DNA of 64,000 nucleotides, taken from the NCBI RefSeq assembly GCF_030499575.1, contig NZ_JASTLC010000003.1, positions 1 to 64,000 on the forward strand. The letters run 5' to 3'. The notes below the pieces were generated by a model. It searched no databases. It saw nothing but the letters and a program-made list of their open reading frames with translations, and was not told the DNA's origin. This document shows, piece after piece, positions 17,793 to 26,567 of this stretch. Origin of the DNA: Streptomyces sp. DG2A-72 (GTDB lineage: Bacteria; Actinomycetota; Actinomycetes; Streptomycetales; Streptomycetaceae). The first letter of the stretch is position 1. Each line of letters starts with the position of its first letter. The position numbers were made by a program, and so were the translations under genes.

Positions 17793-19055
17793 TCAGTCCT
17801 TGGGGATGTGGACCACACACGTAGAGGTCGCGAGCGGATTGCGTTGCACACATACGAACAGTGCGCTCCACCGGCTGCTGCTGTTGACGGCGCCCGCAGC
17901 TACCGCCGTGCTGCACGACGGATCAGCGAGCCCCGAGAGAGACCCCTCGGGCCAACCAGCCACACGCGTTCCGCTCTCTATCTTATCGATACAGGCCGCG
18001 GGTGGATTGTATCGCTTGACTTCCCGTATGAATTCCAGATATTGGGAATCCTTGAGCGAGCCGTTTAGCTCGTCCAGCCTTTTCGTCGCCTCGGTCCGCT
18101 CCTTCTGCGACGCCTTCGAGTCCCGGAGTATCACCAGCGCTTCGGTGTTCTTTTCCACGATCTTCGGGGGAGACTCGGGACGCTTTCCAGTCGGCGGAGG
18201 CGTCGTGGTGGTCGGCGGCGGAGGTGGCGTCGTCGGAGGCGGAGGTGGCGTCGTCGGAGGCGGAGGTGGCGTGGTGGTCGGAGGCGGAGGTGGCGTCGTC
18301 GGAGGCGGATCGCAGAAACTCGGTACAACGATGCACACGATATCGTCAATACCGCCTAGCCAGTCCCCAAACGGGTCTAGAAAGCTCATGTATTGCTGCG
18401 GCAACGGTTTTTCACCGGGGCTGAAAGCCTCAAGCACATTGCCCGCTATCTTCTCGTACGCGGCCCGGTCCGGTTGCGGTATCGCAGAAACCTGGCTTAT
18501 TTCCAGGGCGTCGTTGACCCCCGTCAGAGCGCTCGTGTACACGGCCCGGTCCTCGGGCTTCGTCTGCGGGTCTTCGATTGCGTCCAGCGTCCTGGACAGG
18601 ATCTTCTCCAGCTGCTGCTTCTCCTTCTCCGGGAGGTTCGTTTCCCGTATCCCCTCCGCTGCTGCCTGGCCCAGCGCTTCGGGCTCCGCCGGTTCGTCAG
18701 TCCCCGGCGGCGGTTCTTGCGTCTGTGTCGGCGGCGGGGGCTCTTGCGTCTCTGCCGGCGGCGGGGGCTCTTGCGTCTCTGCCGGCGGCGGGGGCTCTTG
18801 CGTCTCTGCCGGCGGCGGGGGCTCTTGCGTCTCTGCCGGCGGCGGGGGCTCTTGCGTCTCTGCCGGCGGCGGGGGCTCTTGCGTCTCTGCCGGCGGCGGG
18901 GGTGGGGGTGTGGGTTGGGCAGGTGCTGCCTTTGCTTGAGCGGGGGCATCAGGCGCCGCCACAGCAGTAGCCAGCCCTGTCGGCAGTGCGAGCGCGGAGC
19001 TCAAGCAGGAGGCCCCAATAATGCAGGAGATTCGTCGCCGGGCGGATTTGGGCAT
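17793..19055 (-). CDS. Secreted proline-rich tandem-repeat protein
   Basis: This 420-residue protein begins with a Sec signal peptide (MPKSARRRISCIIGASCLSS, then a hydrophobic core, cleavage likely after TAVA). Next comes a tandem array of the octapeptide AETQEPPP (six copies plus TQTQEPPP). A mixed domain follows (LGQAAAEGIRETNLPEKEKQ onward to IVCIVVPSFCD), then a second Pro/Thr array (PPPTTPPPPP type), a charged helix region and a Cys-containing C-terminus. ATG 19055 has GGAG upstream. The repeats suggest an extended wall-spanning stalk. The C-terminal hydrophilic domain resembles nothing I can name. The last residues (CVVHIPKD) carry a cysteine. Confidence 0.75.
   Translation of the reverse strand: MPKSARRRISCIIGASCLSSALALPTGLATAVAAPDAPAQAKAAPAQPTPPPPPPAETQEPPPPAETQEPPPPAETQEPPPPAETQEPPPPAETQEPPPPAETQEPPPPTQTQEPPPGTDEPAEPEALGQAAAEGIRETNLPEKEKQQLEKILSRTLDAIEDPQTKPEDRAVYTSALTGVNDALEISQVSAIPQPDRAAYEKIAGNVLEAFSPGEKPLPQQYMSFLDPFGDWLGGIDDIVCIVVPSFCDPPPTTPPPPPTTTPPPPPTTPPPPPTTPPPPPTTTTPPPTGKRPESPPKIVEKNTEALVILRDSKASQKERTEATKRLDELNGSLKDSQYLEFIREVKRYNPPAACIDKIESGTRVAGWPEGSLSGLADPSCSTAVAAGAVNSSSRWSALFVCVQRNPLATSTCVVHIPKD
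18733..18905 (-). repeat. 24-bp tandem repeat coding AETQEPPP
   Basis: The unit GGCGGGGGCTCTTGCGTCTC plus TGCC (as read on the top strand) repeats about six times with almost no divergence. It encodes an octapeptide array in the secreted protein. Identity at the DNA level implies recent expansion or ongoing homogenisation. Confidence 0.85.
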
Positions 19056-19279
19056 GATGACTCCAAGCGGGATGTGATGGGGGGCTATCCCTGCGGACTC
19101 AGCCCTTGAGGCGGTCCAAGGCAACCGGAGATCCATAGCTCAACGGCGCTTAGGTGTCACTCCACTCACTATCAGCCCCCTCGCTGCATCGGGCAACTCG
19201 AACACCATTGAAGACCCGCCCTCTTGAAGTCGCCGGTCCTGGGGCTGGCGTGAATCGTTGGTTGTGTCCTCGCTCTTCA

Positions 19280-19470
19280 CACGTCCGCAGTGGCCTTCCG
19301 CACAGTCCAAGCAGCAGATGACGATGCATCTGGACATCGAGGTGAATGATCTGTCATCAGCCGTCGAGCGTGCCGTTGCTCTGCGTGCGACTGTGGCGGA
19401 CTTCCTGTGCGACCCGGGGGCCACCCGTTCTGCCTCTTTGTGCGTACCGGCTCGGGCGCCTGACGGGTTG
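19280..19470 (+). pseudogene. VOC-family C-terminal fragment
   Basis: The frame reads RPQWPSAQSKQQMTMHLDIE then VNDLSSAVERAVALRATVADF, and after a small shift PGGHPFCLFVR. This is the second half of a VOC protein (QQMHLDIEV-DL, PGGHPFCL). No N-terminal half is present, and the frame is interrupted near 19415. Confidence 0.6.
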
Positions 19471-19619
19471 AGTCTGCGGTAGCTGATGAGGGCTGCGGCA
19501 ATGGCGAGGAAGTGCTCGGCCTTGCGTTCATAGCGGCGGTGCAGGCGTCGGCATCCGACCAGCCAGGACACCGTCCTGTCCACGACCCAGCGGTGGCGGC
19601 CAAGTTGCTGAGAGGGCAT
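19464..19619 (-). pseudogene. IS5-family transposase C-terminal fragment
   Basis: The reverse strand reads LGRHRWVVDRTVSWLVGCRR, YERKAEHFLAIAAALISYRR. This is the catalytic Glu region and end of IS5-type transposases. It breaks off at about 19620, next to the left end of another IS5-family element, which probably interrupted it. Confidence 0.7.
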
Positions 19620-19627
19620 TCGATTTG

Positions 19628-20514
19628 GGTAGTTCGCCTCGTATGCCCTAGCAGGTGCCTCGCCAGGTGGGTGTGGTCTCGTCCGTTATGCGCTTGGCGA
19701 GGTTATCGATCGATGCGATGTGGATCATGGCTTCGGAGCTGGCGGGGAGGGTCTCGTAGTCGCGGACCAGGCGTCGGCGGAGCATGATCCATCCCAGACT
19801 TCGCTCGACGACCCAGCGCCTTTTGACGACGTGGAAGCCGCGGATGTCGGGGTTTCTGTCGACGACTTCGACGTCGATTCCGAGGTTGGCGCCGTGCTCG
19901 ACGACGGCGTTCTTGAAGCCGGTGTCGACCCAGCTCTTGGAAATGGTGGGGTAGGTCGTTTTGGCCTGGTCGAGTAGTCGTATACCTACGGCATTTTCCG
20001 ACAGGCTTGCGGCGGTGACGGTCACGGCGAGGAGCAGGCCGAGCGTGTCGGTGATGATGCCTCTCTTGCGTCCGACGATCTTCTTGCCAGCGTCCGTTCC
20101 CTGGCCGGTCAGGGGCACGTTGGTGGAGGTTTTCACGCTCTGGGTGTCGATCACGGATGCGGTCGGTTCGGGCCTGCGCCCTTCTTTCACGCGGGCCAGG
20201 CTGGTCAGGTCGCAGTTGAGCTGGGCGAGGATTCCTTCGTCGCGCCAGGCGGCGTAGCAGGCGGTAGACGGTGCCGTGGTTCGGGAAGTCGTGCGGGAGG
20301 TATTTCCACGGGATTCCCGTGCGGTTGACGTAGAGGAGTGCATCGAAGACGTCGCGCAGTTCGACCTGGGCCGGCTGGCCGGTGGGTCTGCGATCGAGTC
20401 GGGCTTTCCTCCAGGCGGATAAGGTCGGTTCGATCAACGCCCATCGGGCGTCGGACAGGTCGCTGGGGTACGGCTTCCGCTGGCTCACGAAAGGGCTCCT
20501 ACACGAACAGCCCC
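19628..20514 (-). mobile_element. IS5-family (IS427-like) element
   Basis: The element contains a two-frame transposase. Imperfect terminal repeats appear as GGGTAGTTCGCCTCGTATGC on the left and GGGGCTGTTCGTGTAGGAGC on the reverse strand of the right end. Exact boundaries are uncertain by a few bases. It sits inside or beside the fragment at 19464-19619. Confidence 0.65.
19648..20488 (-). CDS. IS5-family transposase in two overlapping frames
   Basis: Frame one starts at GTG 20488 with GGAG upstream (MSQRKPYPSDLSDARWALIE ... GIPWKYLPHDFPNHGTVYRL). Frame two continues AAWRDEGILAQLNCD, then VIDTQSVKTSTNVP with the first catalytic Asp, VDTGFKNAVVEHG with the second, and RRWVVERSLGWIMLRRRL with the Glu. 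The frames must be joined near 20260. IS427-group elements usually do this by programmed frameshifting, so the element may be active; alternatively a single indel inactivated it. Confidence 0.72.
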
Positions 20515-20937
20515 ACTGACGGCGTTACTTGATCAGTAGGGCGTTTCTGTGACGTCCATAGACCAGACGGAATCTGGGTGCGAGAAACGGAGCAAATGGG
20601 CGCAGAAGTCGGAGCCTGGGAGGCCGTGAAGCTGCATGTAGGGCGCAAACCACTTCAAAGAGACCAAGCCGTAAGAGCGACGTAACACCGCAAGACATAA
20701 CTAAATGCCCACTGAGAGGACGCGATGTCTTTGCGGGCGATGCGATGACGGATGCCCCGCTTGCAAAGCCATCGGCGCAGGCCACCACGCTGTGAGGGTG
20801 CGTCCCGCTCACGGCCACGGCTTGCGGCGCAGGCCGTAACGTCCGCACTCCCGGCGGCAGTTGGTAGTTCATGCCAAAGAAGACCAGCCCTGCCGGGGGC
20901 GCTGAGAGGGTTGTGTACCAGTCCAGTCTGCAGCTGT
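20515..20937. other. Accessory spacer, no recognisable gene
   Basis: Long open frames on the reverse strand across this stretch have atypical composition and no family signal. I consider them chance frames in eroded DNA. Confidence 0.35.
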
Positions 20938-21060
20938 CCACGCCCCACTTTGGCCCTCCTCGGCGACCTGCTGCGCGGCCATGTGAAGAAGATCCGCTCG
21001 CGGTGGCGGAAGCTGCCGCCCGGGCAGATCGCCACGATCGTCCTCGCTCCTCCTGCGTCA
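20938..21060 (+). pseudogene. IS5-type transposase N-terminal fragment
   Basis: The frame reads TLALLGDLLRGHVKKIRSRW then RKLPPGQIATIVLA. The pattern LL--HR--LRSRWRKLPPG is typical of the N-terminus of actinobacterial IS5-like transposases. It is cut on both sides. Confidence 0.5.
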
Positions 21061-21516
21061 GGCTTGGCCTACACTCCTGTGCCGCCTGCCGGGCCTGCCG
21101 CGTCGCCACTGTCATTTCGTCGCGGAGGTCAACGAAGAGCTTGCGGCAGAAGGTTGGAGTGGGCCCGCCCTTTGGCGAACTGGTGATGGTTGGCCGTGTC
21201 GCGCAGGTGGTCGGTGGTGCGAGCTGCGCCAGGCGCAGGGCCTCCTGGCTTCGGGATTTGGACGAGGCTGGCTGTACCCCTTTTCGGTAACGCGGTCCGC
21301 GGTCTGCCTGAGCTGCGTCTTCACCGGCATGCGCAAGCTCGGCCGTCGCGGCGGAACGAACAAACGGCGACTTCGCCGAGGCCCTGGTCTCTTCACCCAA
21401 GAGGCATCGGCCATCCGGGTGCCGAGGAATCTGATGCTCGACGCGCCCCGTGCCAGGCACAGGGGGCTCCGGTCTCTGAAAGTGCCGGCTGCAGACGCTG
21501 CCCGCATCATGATGTT
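21061..21516. other. Spacer before the GT2 gene, probably eroded DNA
   Basis: Frames exist on both strands here, including an open upstream extension of the GT2 frame, but none shows a family motif or start signal. The stretch is likely former mobile DNA. Confidence 0.35.
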
Positions 21517-21546
21517 GTGTATGACACGCACAGGGAATCGGTCGCT

Positions 21547-22473
21547 GTGTCGATCGTGGTGCCCATCTTCAACGAAGAGGAGGCCCTGCCTGTTCTGGCG
21601 GCGCGGCTCCGACCGGTACTGGACGGGTGCGGCCTACCATACGAGGTCCTCGCCGTCGATGACGGCTCGGCCGACGGGACTCCTCGTCTGCTGGAAGATC
21701 TCCGCACCGACTGGCCCCAGCTGCGCATCGTGACCCTACGGCGAAACAGCGGCCACCAAGCCGCTCTCACCGCCGGATTGCACCGTGCCCGCGGCGCCTA
21801 TGTGATCAGTATCGACGCGGATCTCCAGGACCCGCCGGAACTCATTCCCGAAATGCTGGCCACGGCCCGGGCTGACCGTCTGGACGTCGTCTATGCCGTC
21901 CGTATCAACCGCTCCGCCGACACCGGGTTCAAACGACGAACAGCCGCCGCCTACTACTGGCTCATGCGCCGCCTGGCAGGCTCCTTCGTCCCCGCTCAGG
22001 CCGGGGACTTCCGCCTTCTGTCCCGCCCTGTCGTGGAAACCCTCAAAACCCTCCCCGACCGGCAGCAGACCTATCGTCTGCTCATCCCCTGGCTCGGCTT
22101 CCCCGGTGGCCAGATCACGTACCAGCGCGAAGAGCGAGTGGCTGGAACCACCAAATACCCCTTGCACAGAATGCTCCTGTTGGCATTTGACAGCATCACC
22201 AGCTTCTCGGCGGCCCCGCTGCGCCTGGCCACGGCGCTCGGCGCCTGCAGTTTCTTCGTCTGCCTCGCATTCCTTATCTTGACCCTTATCGTCTACGCCA
22301 CGGGAAACACCCTGCCCGGCTGGACCTCCTTGATCACCACCATGCTGTTCTTCGGCGCTGTTCAGCTCTTCTGCTTGGGAATGCTCGGCGAGTACGTGGC
22401 CCGTATCTACACTGCCGTCCAAGCCCGGCCCGCCTATTTCGTCGCTCGCGACACAGACGAGGAACAGCAGTAG
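21547..22473 (+). CDS. GT2 polyprenol-phosphate glycosyltransferase
   Basis: The N-terminal GT-A domain shows SIVVPIFNEEEALPVL, VDDGSADGTP and the metal-binding IDADLQDPPE, typical of dolichol/undecaprenyl-phosphate sugar transferases (DPM1/GtrB type). Two C-terminal hydrophobic segments follow (about residues 230-255 and 265-290, including GMLGEYVARIY). It probably transfers a sugar from a nucleotide to undecaprenyl phosphate at the membrane. GTG 21547 has AGGGA upstream; an in-frame GTG at 21517 lacks a site. It converges with a PIG-V-like gene, which may use the lipid-linked sugar. Confidence 0.83.
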   Translation: MSIVVPIFNEEEALPVLAARLRPVLDGCGLPYEVLAVDDGSADGTPRLLEDLRTDWPQLRIVTLRRNSGHQAALTAGLHRARGAYVISIDADLQDPPELIPEMLATARADRLDVVYAVRINRSADTGFKRRTAAAYYWLMRRLAGSFVPAQAGDFRLLSRPVVETLKTLPDRQQTYRLLIPWLGFPGGQITYQREERVAGTTKYPLHRMLLLAFDSITSFSAAPLRLATALGACSFFVCLAFLILTLIVYATGNTLPGWTSLITTMLFFGAVQLFCLGMLGEYVARIYTAVQARPAYFVARDTDEEQQ

Positions 22474-22528
22474 AGATCGTTTCCTGTGCGGTGAGCCGGT
22501 TCGGGGCAACCATTGCCAGCAAGACCGG

Positions 22529-23755
22529 TTACACCAGCACCCCGGCGAAGAACATAGCCCCCAGAAAAGCGTACTGAATCGAGCAAACAGCCAACAATGA
22601 CACCTGAATCCATCGGGGCATGCACCTGACCAGTATGAGACCGACAAACATCTGCGCATTATTGCGATACCAGGACAATTTCGCGCCGGCGAAGAACGGC
22701 AGCATGAAGATCGCCACCGTCAGGATCAAGGCGGCCCACTCCTCGACCTCGAGCCGACGCTTCCAAATAAGTCGAACTGCGGCCGTCATCAATATGAGCA
22801 GTATGAAAGCGATATTCAGCCAGAGCTGGGGCCTGTGCGCGGCGAGACTGTGCTCCACCAGCCACGGTGGGTGCCCTTCCGGCCTGTACCCGTCACTGAA
22901 CGGAACGTTGTAGGCCTGCCTCATCTCGTCGAAGGGTTGACGTAGATCGCCTTGCCCGTAGCCGTATTGCTGCATGGTCTCGTACGCGTCCCAGCGGCCG
23001 GTGCCCTGCCACATGAGCCATTTGGCCCAGAGCACGCCACAGCCGGCGAGAACCGCCGACATCCCGGCCTTCGCGAACCGTACCGGCCACGCGTCCTTTT
23101 GCCATGCGAAGAGCGCGCTCAACAGGAGCATACCGGCAGCGACAGCGCCGACAAGATGACAGGAGGCCGCCACGAAACCACCAGCGGCAGCAATTCCCCA
23201 GGAGCCCCCCTTCAGTCCGGCGATACAGACGAGCAGCGCCAACGTTCCGATGGCGATCGGGAACATTGCGTGGAAGTAGATACCGCCCGGGAATACCGCA
23301 CCAATGGCGAGGGTGAGGCCCGTGGCCCAGGTGAGCCGGGCGCCGAGCAACCACCACAGCACCGCGAACATGCCGAGCAGAGACATTTCAGTGACGACAA
23401 CAGCGGATATCTCGTGGGAAAGTCCGGTGGCGGAAAGCACCCGGACCGAAATGGGGTACCAGGGGAACCAGGCCACATTTCCGCACATGACGTCGGGAAA
23501 GTTCGCGTAGCGTTCCCGACACCGAAACATCTCGTAGCCGGTCTTGGCTATGGAGAGGTAGTGTTCAGAATCCCAGCGACGGCGACCGTTCGTGGACCAA
23601 TAAGCCACTTTGGATCCATCGCCGGCGATCGATGCTTCCGCGACCAGCCAGGCGATGAGGTTCGTGGTCAGCCATGCGACGACGGGCGGCAGCAGGCCAT
23701 GACGCCAATCGCGGCGCGTCGGCCGGGTGAGTTGCAGGAGTGCGGAATCAGGCAT
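22529..23755 (-). CDS. PIG-V-like polytopic membrane mannosyltransferase family protein
   Basis: This 408-residue protein has about ten hydrophobic segments. An early lumenal-type motif RRWDSEHYLSIAKTGY (residues 58-73) resembles the WDS-WY--IA--GY signature of PIG-V and related GT-C glycosyltransferases. A second conserved loop is NVAWFPWYP (92-100). It probably transfers a sugar from a polyprenyl-phosphate donor outside the membrane. The neighbouring GT2 enzyme could make the donor. The acceptor is unknown. Confidence 0.78.
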   Translation of the reverse strand: MPDSALLQLTRPTRRDWRHGLLPPVVAWLTTNLIAWLVAEASIAGDGSKVAYWSTNGRRRWDSEHYLSIAKTGYEMFRCRERYANFPDVMCGNVAWFPWYPISVRVLSATGLSHEISAVVVTEMSLLGMFAVLWWLLGARLTWATGLTLAIGAVFPGGIYFHAMFPIAIGTLALLVCIAGLKGGSWGIAAAGGFVAASCHLVGAVAAGMLLLSALFAWQKDAWPVRFAKAGMSAVLAGCGVLWAKWLMWQGTGRWDAYETMQQYGYGQGDLRQPFDEMRQAYNVPFSDGYRPEGHPPWLVEHSLAAHRPQLWLNIAFILLILMTAAVRLIWKRRLEVEEWAALILTVAIFMLPFFAGAKLSWYRNNAQMFVGLILVRCMPRWIQVSLLAVCSIQYAFLGAMFFAGVLV

Positions 23756-24127
23756 CCGGCATCATCCCGATCACCGGCTGACCGTCGGCGCCGCACACTG
23801 ACCCGGCCTCGTGTCGATACGGGAGCGCACGCACACGAGGAATTCGATCATCTCCAGCTCCGCGATCGTTTGTCAGACGGGCAACCTGGCAGCCCGCATC
23901 CTGGCCGCAGCCGGCGGCAGAGCCGCGACTGGCTGCGGGCCTGTCAAAACCACCGGTACGGGGCCGTACTTCGCGATCAGTTTGACGAACGCCTCGCGGG
24001 ACTGCATCCGCAGGGGCTGTGAGTTCCCGATCTAGGGCCTGTTACGAAAGTCGGTCTTGCCTCTCCCGGGTGTAGCCGTCCCGAGTGGTTCGGCTTGCTG
24101 TCAGTGGCCCGGTCTAGGGTGCCGATC
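23756..24127. other. Intergenic stretch, no gene assigned
   Basis: A reverse-strand frame (VLTGPQPVAALPPAA ... WQTIAELEMIEFLV) at 23810-23990 looks somewhat protein-like but has no start or family. Otherwise nothing is seen. Confidence 0.35.
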
Positions 24128-24547
24128 ATGACTCCTCATGCTGAAAAGAGCCTGCTCTTGGGGCTCGGCCGTGTTGTTGTCCTTGTTGACGACCCCGATG
24201 CAGCCCTGGCCTTCTACCGCGGCGCTCTCGGTTTCTGTGTCCTGCACGACCAGGTGGCAGATGGTTATCGCTACTTGCATATCGGAGTGCCCGGCCAGGA
24301 GGCGGTCGGCCTCTGGCTCATGACCGCCACGAGCGACCGGGAACGCAAGCTGATCGGCAAGCAGTGCGGTGGTCAGCCTCTGCTCGTCCTGTACACCGCC
24401 GACCTGGATACGGTCCGCGAACACCTGCTCGGGCACGGGGTGCGGGTATGGAACGAACGGGAAGACGCCGACAGCCGGTCGCTGCACCTGGCCGACTTGT
24501 ACGGGAACGTGATCATCGTGGCGCAGGTGCGCGACCCGGCAGTGTGA
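24128..24547 (+). CDS. VOC/glyoxalase-family protein
   Basis: This 139-residue protein is one complete VOC unit pair: LGRVVVLVDDPDAALAFYRG near the start, LHDQVADGYRYLHIGVPG in the middle, and VWNEREDADSRSLHLADLYG then NVIIVAQV near the end. His and Glu residues sit at usual metal positions. ATG 24128 is preferred over an upstream in-frame start; the ribosome-binding site is weak (AGGG). The family includes glyoxalases, dioxygenases and antibiotic-binding proteins; the role here is unknown. Confidence 0.78.
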   Translation: MTPHAEKSLLLGLGRVVVLVDDPDAALAFYRGALGFCVLHDQVADGYRYLHIGVPGQEAVGLWLMTATSDRERKLIGKQCGGQPLLVLYTADLDTVREHLLGHGVRVWNEREDADSRSLHLADLYGNVIIVAQVRDPAV

Positions 24548-24556
24548 TGCTGACGG

Positions 24557-24620
24557 TCACAGCCATTCGTTGATGACGGCGATCAGCACCGTCGCCTCGT
24601 AGCGGACGGCCAGCTTGATG
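24557..24620 (-). pseudogene. Transposase C-terminal tail (IS5-like)
   Basis: About 19 codons on the reverse strand read KLAVRYEATVLIAVINEWL and stop. This resembles the end of IS5-type transposases. Only this tail is present. Confidence 0.4.
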
Positions 24621-24632
24621 CCCCTATGGATG

Positions 24633-24958
24633 TCAAGCAGCAGTTGGTGGGGGGGCCACTGTGCTTCTGGGCGGGACGATCATCTGGTAGATCTCGCGTG
24701 CGACGTAGCGTTTGAGGCAGCGGATGGCTTCGCGACGGGTCTTCCCCTCGCTGACGCGCCGCTCCACGTAGTTGCGGGTGCGGGTGTCCCAGCGCAGGCG
24801 GGCCAGGACAATGGTGTAGAGAGCGGAGTTGGCTTGTCGGTCGCCACCGCGGTTGAGTCTGCGACGCTGGGTCTTGCCTGAGGACGCCTCCACCGGGCTG
24901 ACGCCGCAGAGCGCGGCGAAGGATGCTTCAGTGCCCATCCGGTCCGGGTTGTCGCCGG
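24633..24958 (-). pseudogene. IS110-family transposase C-terminal part
   Basis: The reverse strand reads GDNPDRMGTEASFAALCGVS, PVEASSGKTQRRRLNRGGDR and QANSALYTIVLARLRW, then IRCLKRYVAREIY. This is the Transposase_20 domain of IS110/IS116/IS902 elements with its SG-T-R-RL-RGG core. The upstream part is cut exactly where an IS3 element begins at 24959, so the IS3 inserted into it. Confidence 0.8.
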
Positions 24959-24997
24959 TGAGCTGCTCCGAGTTTCGTAGAGTCCGGTGATCTTGTT

Positions 24998-25883
24998 TCA
25001 GGCGGACTGCGGGGTGGCTTCCTGTTGTCGCCACCAGTCGCGTTCGTACTCGGCGGGCGGTACGTAGTCGAGGGCGGAGTGAAGACGTTCCTCGTTGTAC
25101 CACGTGACCCACTGGAAGATCGCCCGCTCGACCTGGTCGAAGTCCTTCCAGGGGCCCTGCATCTCGATCAGCTCGGCCTTGAAGGTGCCGTTGAGTGCCT
25201 CGGCCATCGCGTTGTCGTAGCTGTCCGCGACGGAGCCGACCGAGGCAGCGGCGCCGATGTCGGCGAGCCGGTCGGTGTACCGAATGGAGACGTATTGCGA
25301 GCCGCGGTCGCCGTGGTGGATGAGGCCGGAGTCCTTCTTGAATTTTCCGTCTCCACAGCGCCATCTCCAGGGCCTCCAGCGGAAGTTCCGGCCGCATGTG
25401 ATTCGCGACCTGCCAGCCGACGATCGTCCGCGAGAAGACGTCCAGAACGAACGCCACATACGCCCAGCCCAACCAGGTCCGCACATAGGTCATGTCCGCC
25501 ACCCATAGCTGGTCGGGCCGGCTGGCGGTGAAGTCGCGGTCGACGAGGTCTGGCGGGCGGGGCGCCGCGGGCTCGGGCACGGTCGTGCGGCGCCGCTGGC
25601 CTCGGATGACGCCCTCCAGGCCCAGCTCGGCCATCAGCCGCTCGACGATGCAGCGCGCCACCATCACACCCTTGCGCCGAAGCGCGCGGGTGATCCGCCG
25701 GGCCCCATAGGTGCCGCCGGAGTCGGCATGGACCTGTTCGATCAGCGGCATGAGCTGCTCATCGCGCAGTCGGCGGGCCGACTTCGGCCGCTTCTTGCGG
25801 GCGAAGTATGTCGACGGCGACAGCTCCAGCACCCGGCAGACGGGATCGACCCCGAGGCCTCGTTCACGCAAGTGGTCGATCAC
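24998..25883 (-). pseudogene. IS3 transposase OrfB, frameshifted
   Basis: The upstream part reads MIDHLRERGLGVDPVCRVLE, SGGTYGARRITRALRRKGV and RPDQLWVADMTYVRTWLGWA with the first catalytic Asp. After a frameshift near 25340 the other frame continues GLIHHGDRGSQYVSIRYTDR with the second Asp and SYDNAMAEALNGTFKAELI with the Glu. Both parts are complete otherwise, so one indel inactivated orfB. Confidence 0.82.
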
Positions 25884-26184
25884 TTGCTCGGCCTCGTCCG
25901 GGGACGGTCGATCTCCTGGGCACGCTGGCGGCTTTCAGAATCTCGTTCGCCCGCTTCAACTCCGCCACTTCCTTGCGGAGTTGCTTCAGTTCCTCGCGTT
26001 CGGCGGTGGTCAGCCGGTCGTCCCGTTCCCCGGTGTCGGCCTCGGCCTGGCGGACCCATTGCCGCAGGGCTTCTTTGTGGATGCCGAGGTCCCGGGCGAC
26101 ATGCGCGACCGGGCGGCCGGTGGTGCGGACCTCGCGGACGGCGCGTTCGCGGAGCTCGTCCGGGTACTTACGTGGTGCTGGCAC
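25864..26184 (-). CDS. IS3 OrfA, helix-turn-helix protein
   Basis: This 106-residue protein contains the IS3 OrfA helix-turn-helix (VAHVARDLGIHKEALRQWVR) and a leucine-zipper-like coil (ELKQLRKEVAELKRANEILK). GTG 26184 has GAAGGAG upstream. OrfB normally follows by a -1 frameshift near the end of orfA. Confidence 0.85.
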   Translation of the reverse strand: MPAPRKYPDELRERAVREVRTTGRPVAHVARDLGIHKEALRQWVRQAEADTGERDDRLTTAEREELKQLRKEVAELKRANEILKAASVPRRSTVPGRGRASDRPLA

Positions 26185-26256
26185 AGCTCGTGGTTCTCCT
26201 TCGGGCCAGGATCATAAGCCTGGCTTCAGGGGCTCCACGAAACCGGGGTCAGCTCA

Positions 26257-26520
26257 CACACCCGCCTCAACCAGCTCTGCGCGTCCAACCCCCACCTGCC
26301 CACCGCGAGGAGCGCCTGCCCCGACCTGCTGACCCGCGACGTTGTGATCTATCCGGAATCCGTCGCCCTCGCCCGCGCACTCGCCACCCTGCCGCACCGG
26401 CCACATCGCACCACCGACGACGTCCTCACCCACATCGCCCACCGGCTCGGCCTCACTCGTCTATCCCCCAGCGCACACGACCCACTCCGCGTCTTCCACA
26501 CCCACACGCCACTGACCGGA
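26257..26520 (+). pseudogene. Possible TniQ-like C-terminal fragment
   Basis: The frame reads TRLNQLCASNPHLPTARSAC, PDLLTRDVVIYPESVALARA and HRTTDDVLTHIAHRLGL. This resembles the C-terminal end of TniQ-type transposition proteins (VV-YPE-VALA). It lacks a start and directly abuts the IS3 end. The assignment is tentative. Confidence 0.4.
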
Positions 26521-26567
26521 AGCATCACCGGTCAGACCGCGGCGGGCCAGCGTCGCGTCACGCAGCC

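Larger units (their letters stand above)
24959..26256 (-). mobile_element. IS3-family element inserted in an IS110
   Basis: Terminal inverted repeats are visible: TGAGCTGCTCCGAGTTTCGT at the left end (24959) and TGAGCTGACCCCGGTTTCGT on the reverse strand of the right end (26256). Between them are orfA and a frameshifted orfB. No clear direct repeat of the target is seen, which suggests rearrangement after insertion. Confidence 0.82.

Noticed and set aside
18196-18905. Tandem repeats that could suggest a CRISPR array
   Set aside because: The units are adjacent without spacers and encode Pro-rich peptide repeats in a frame with a signal peptide.
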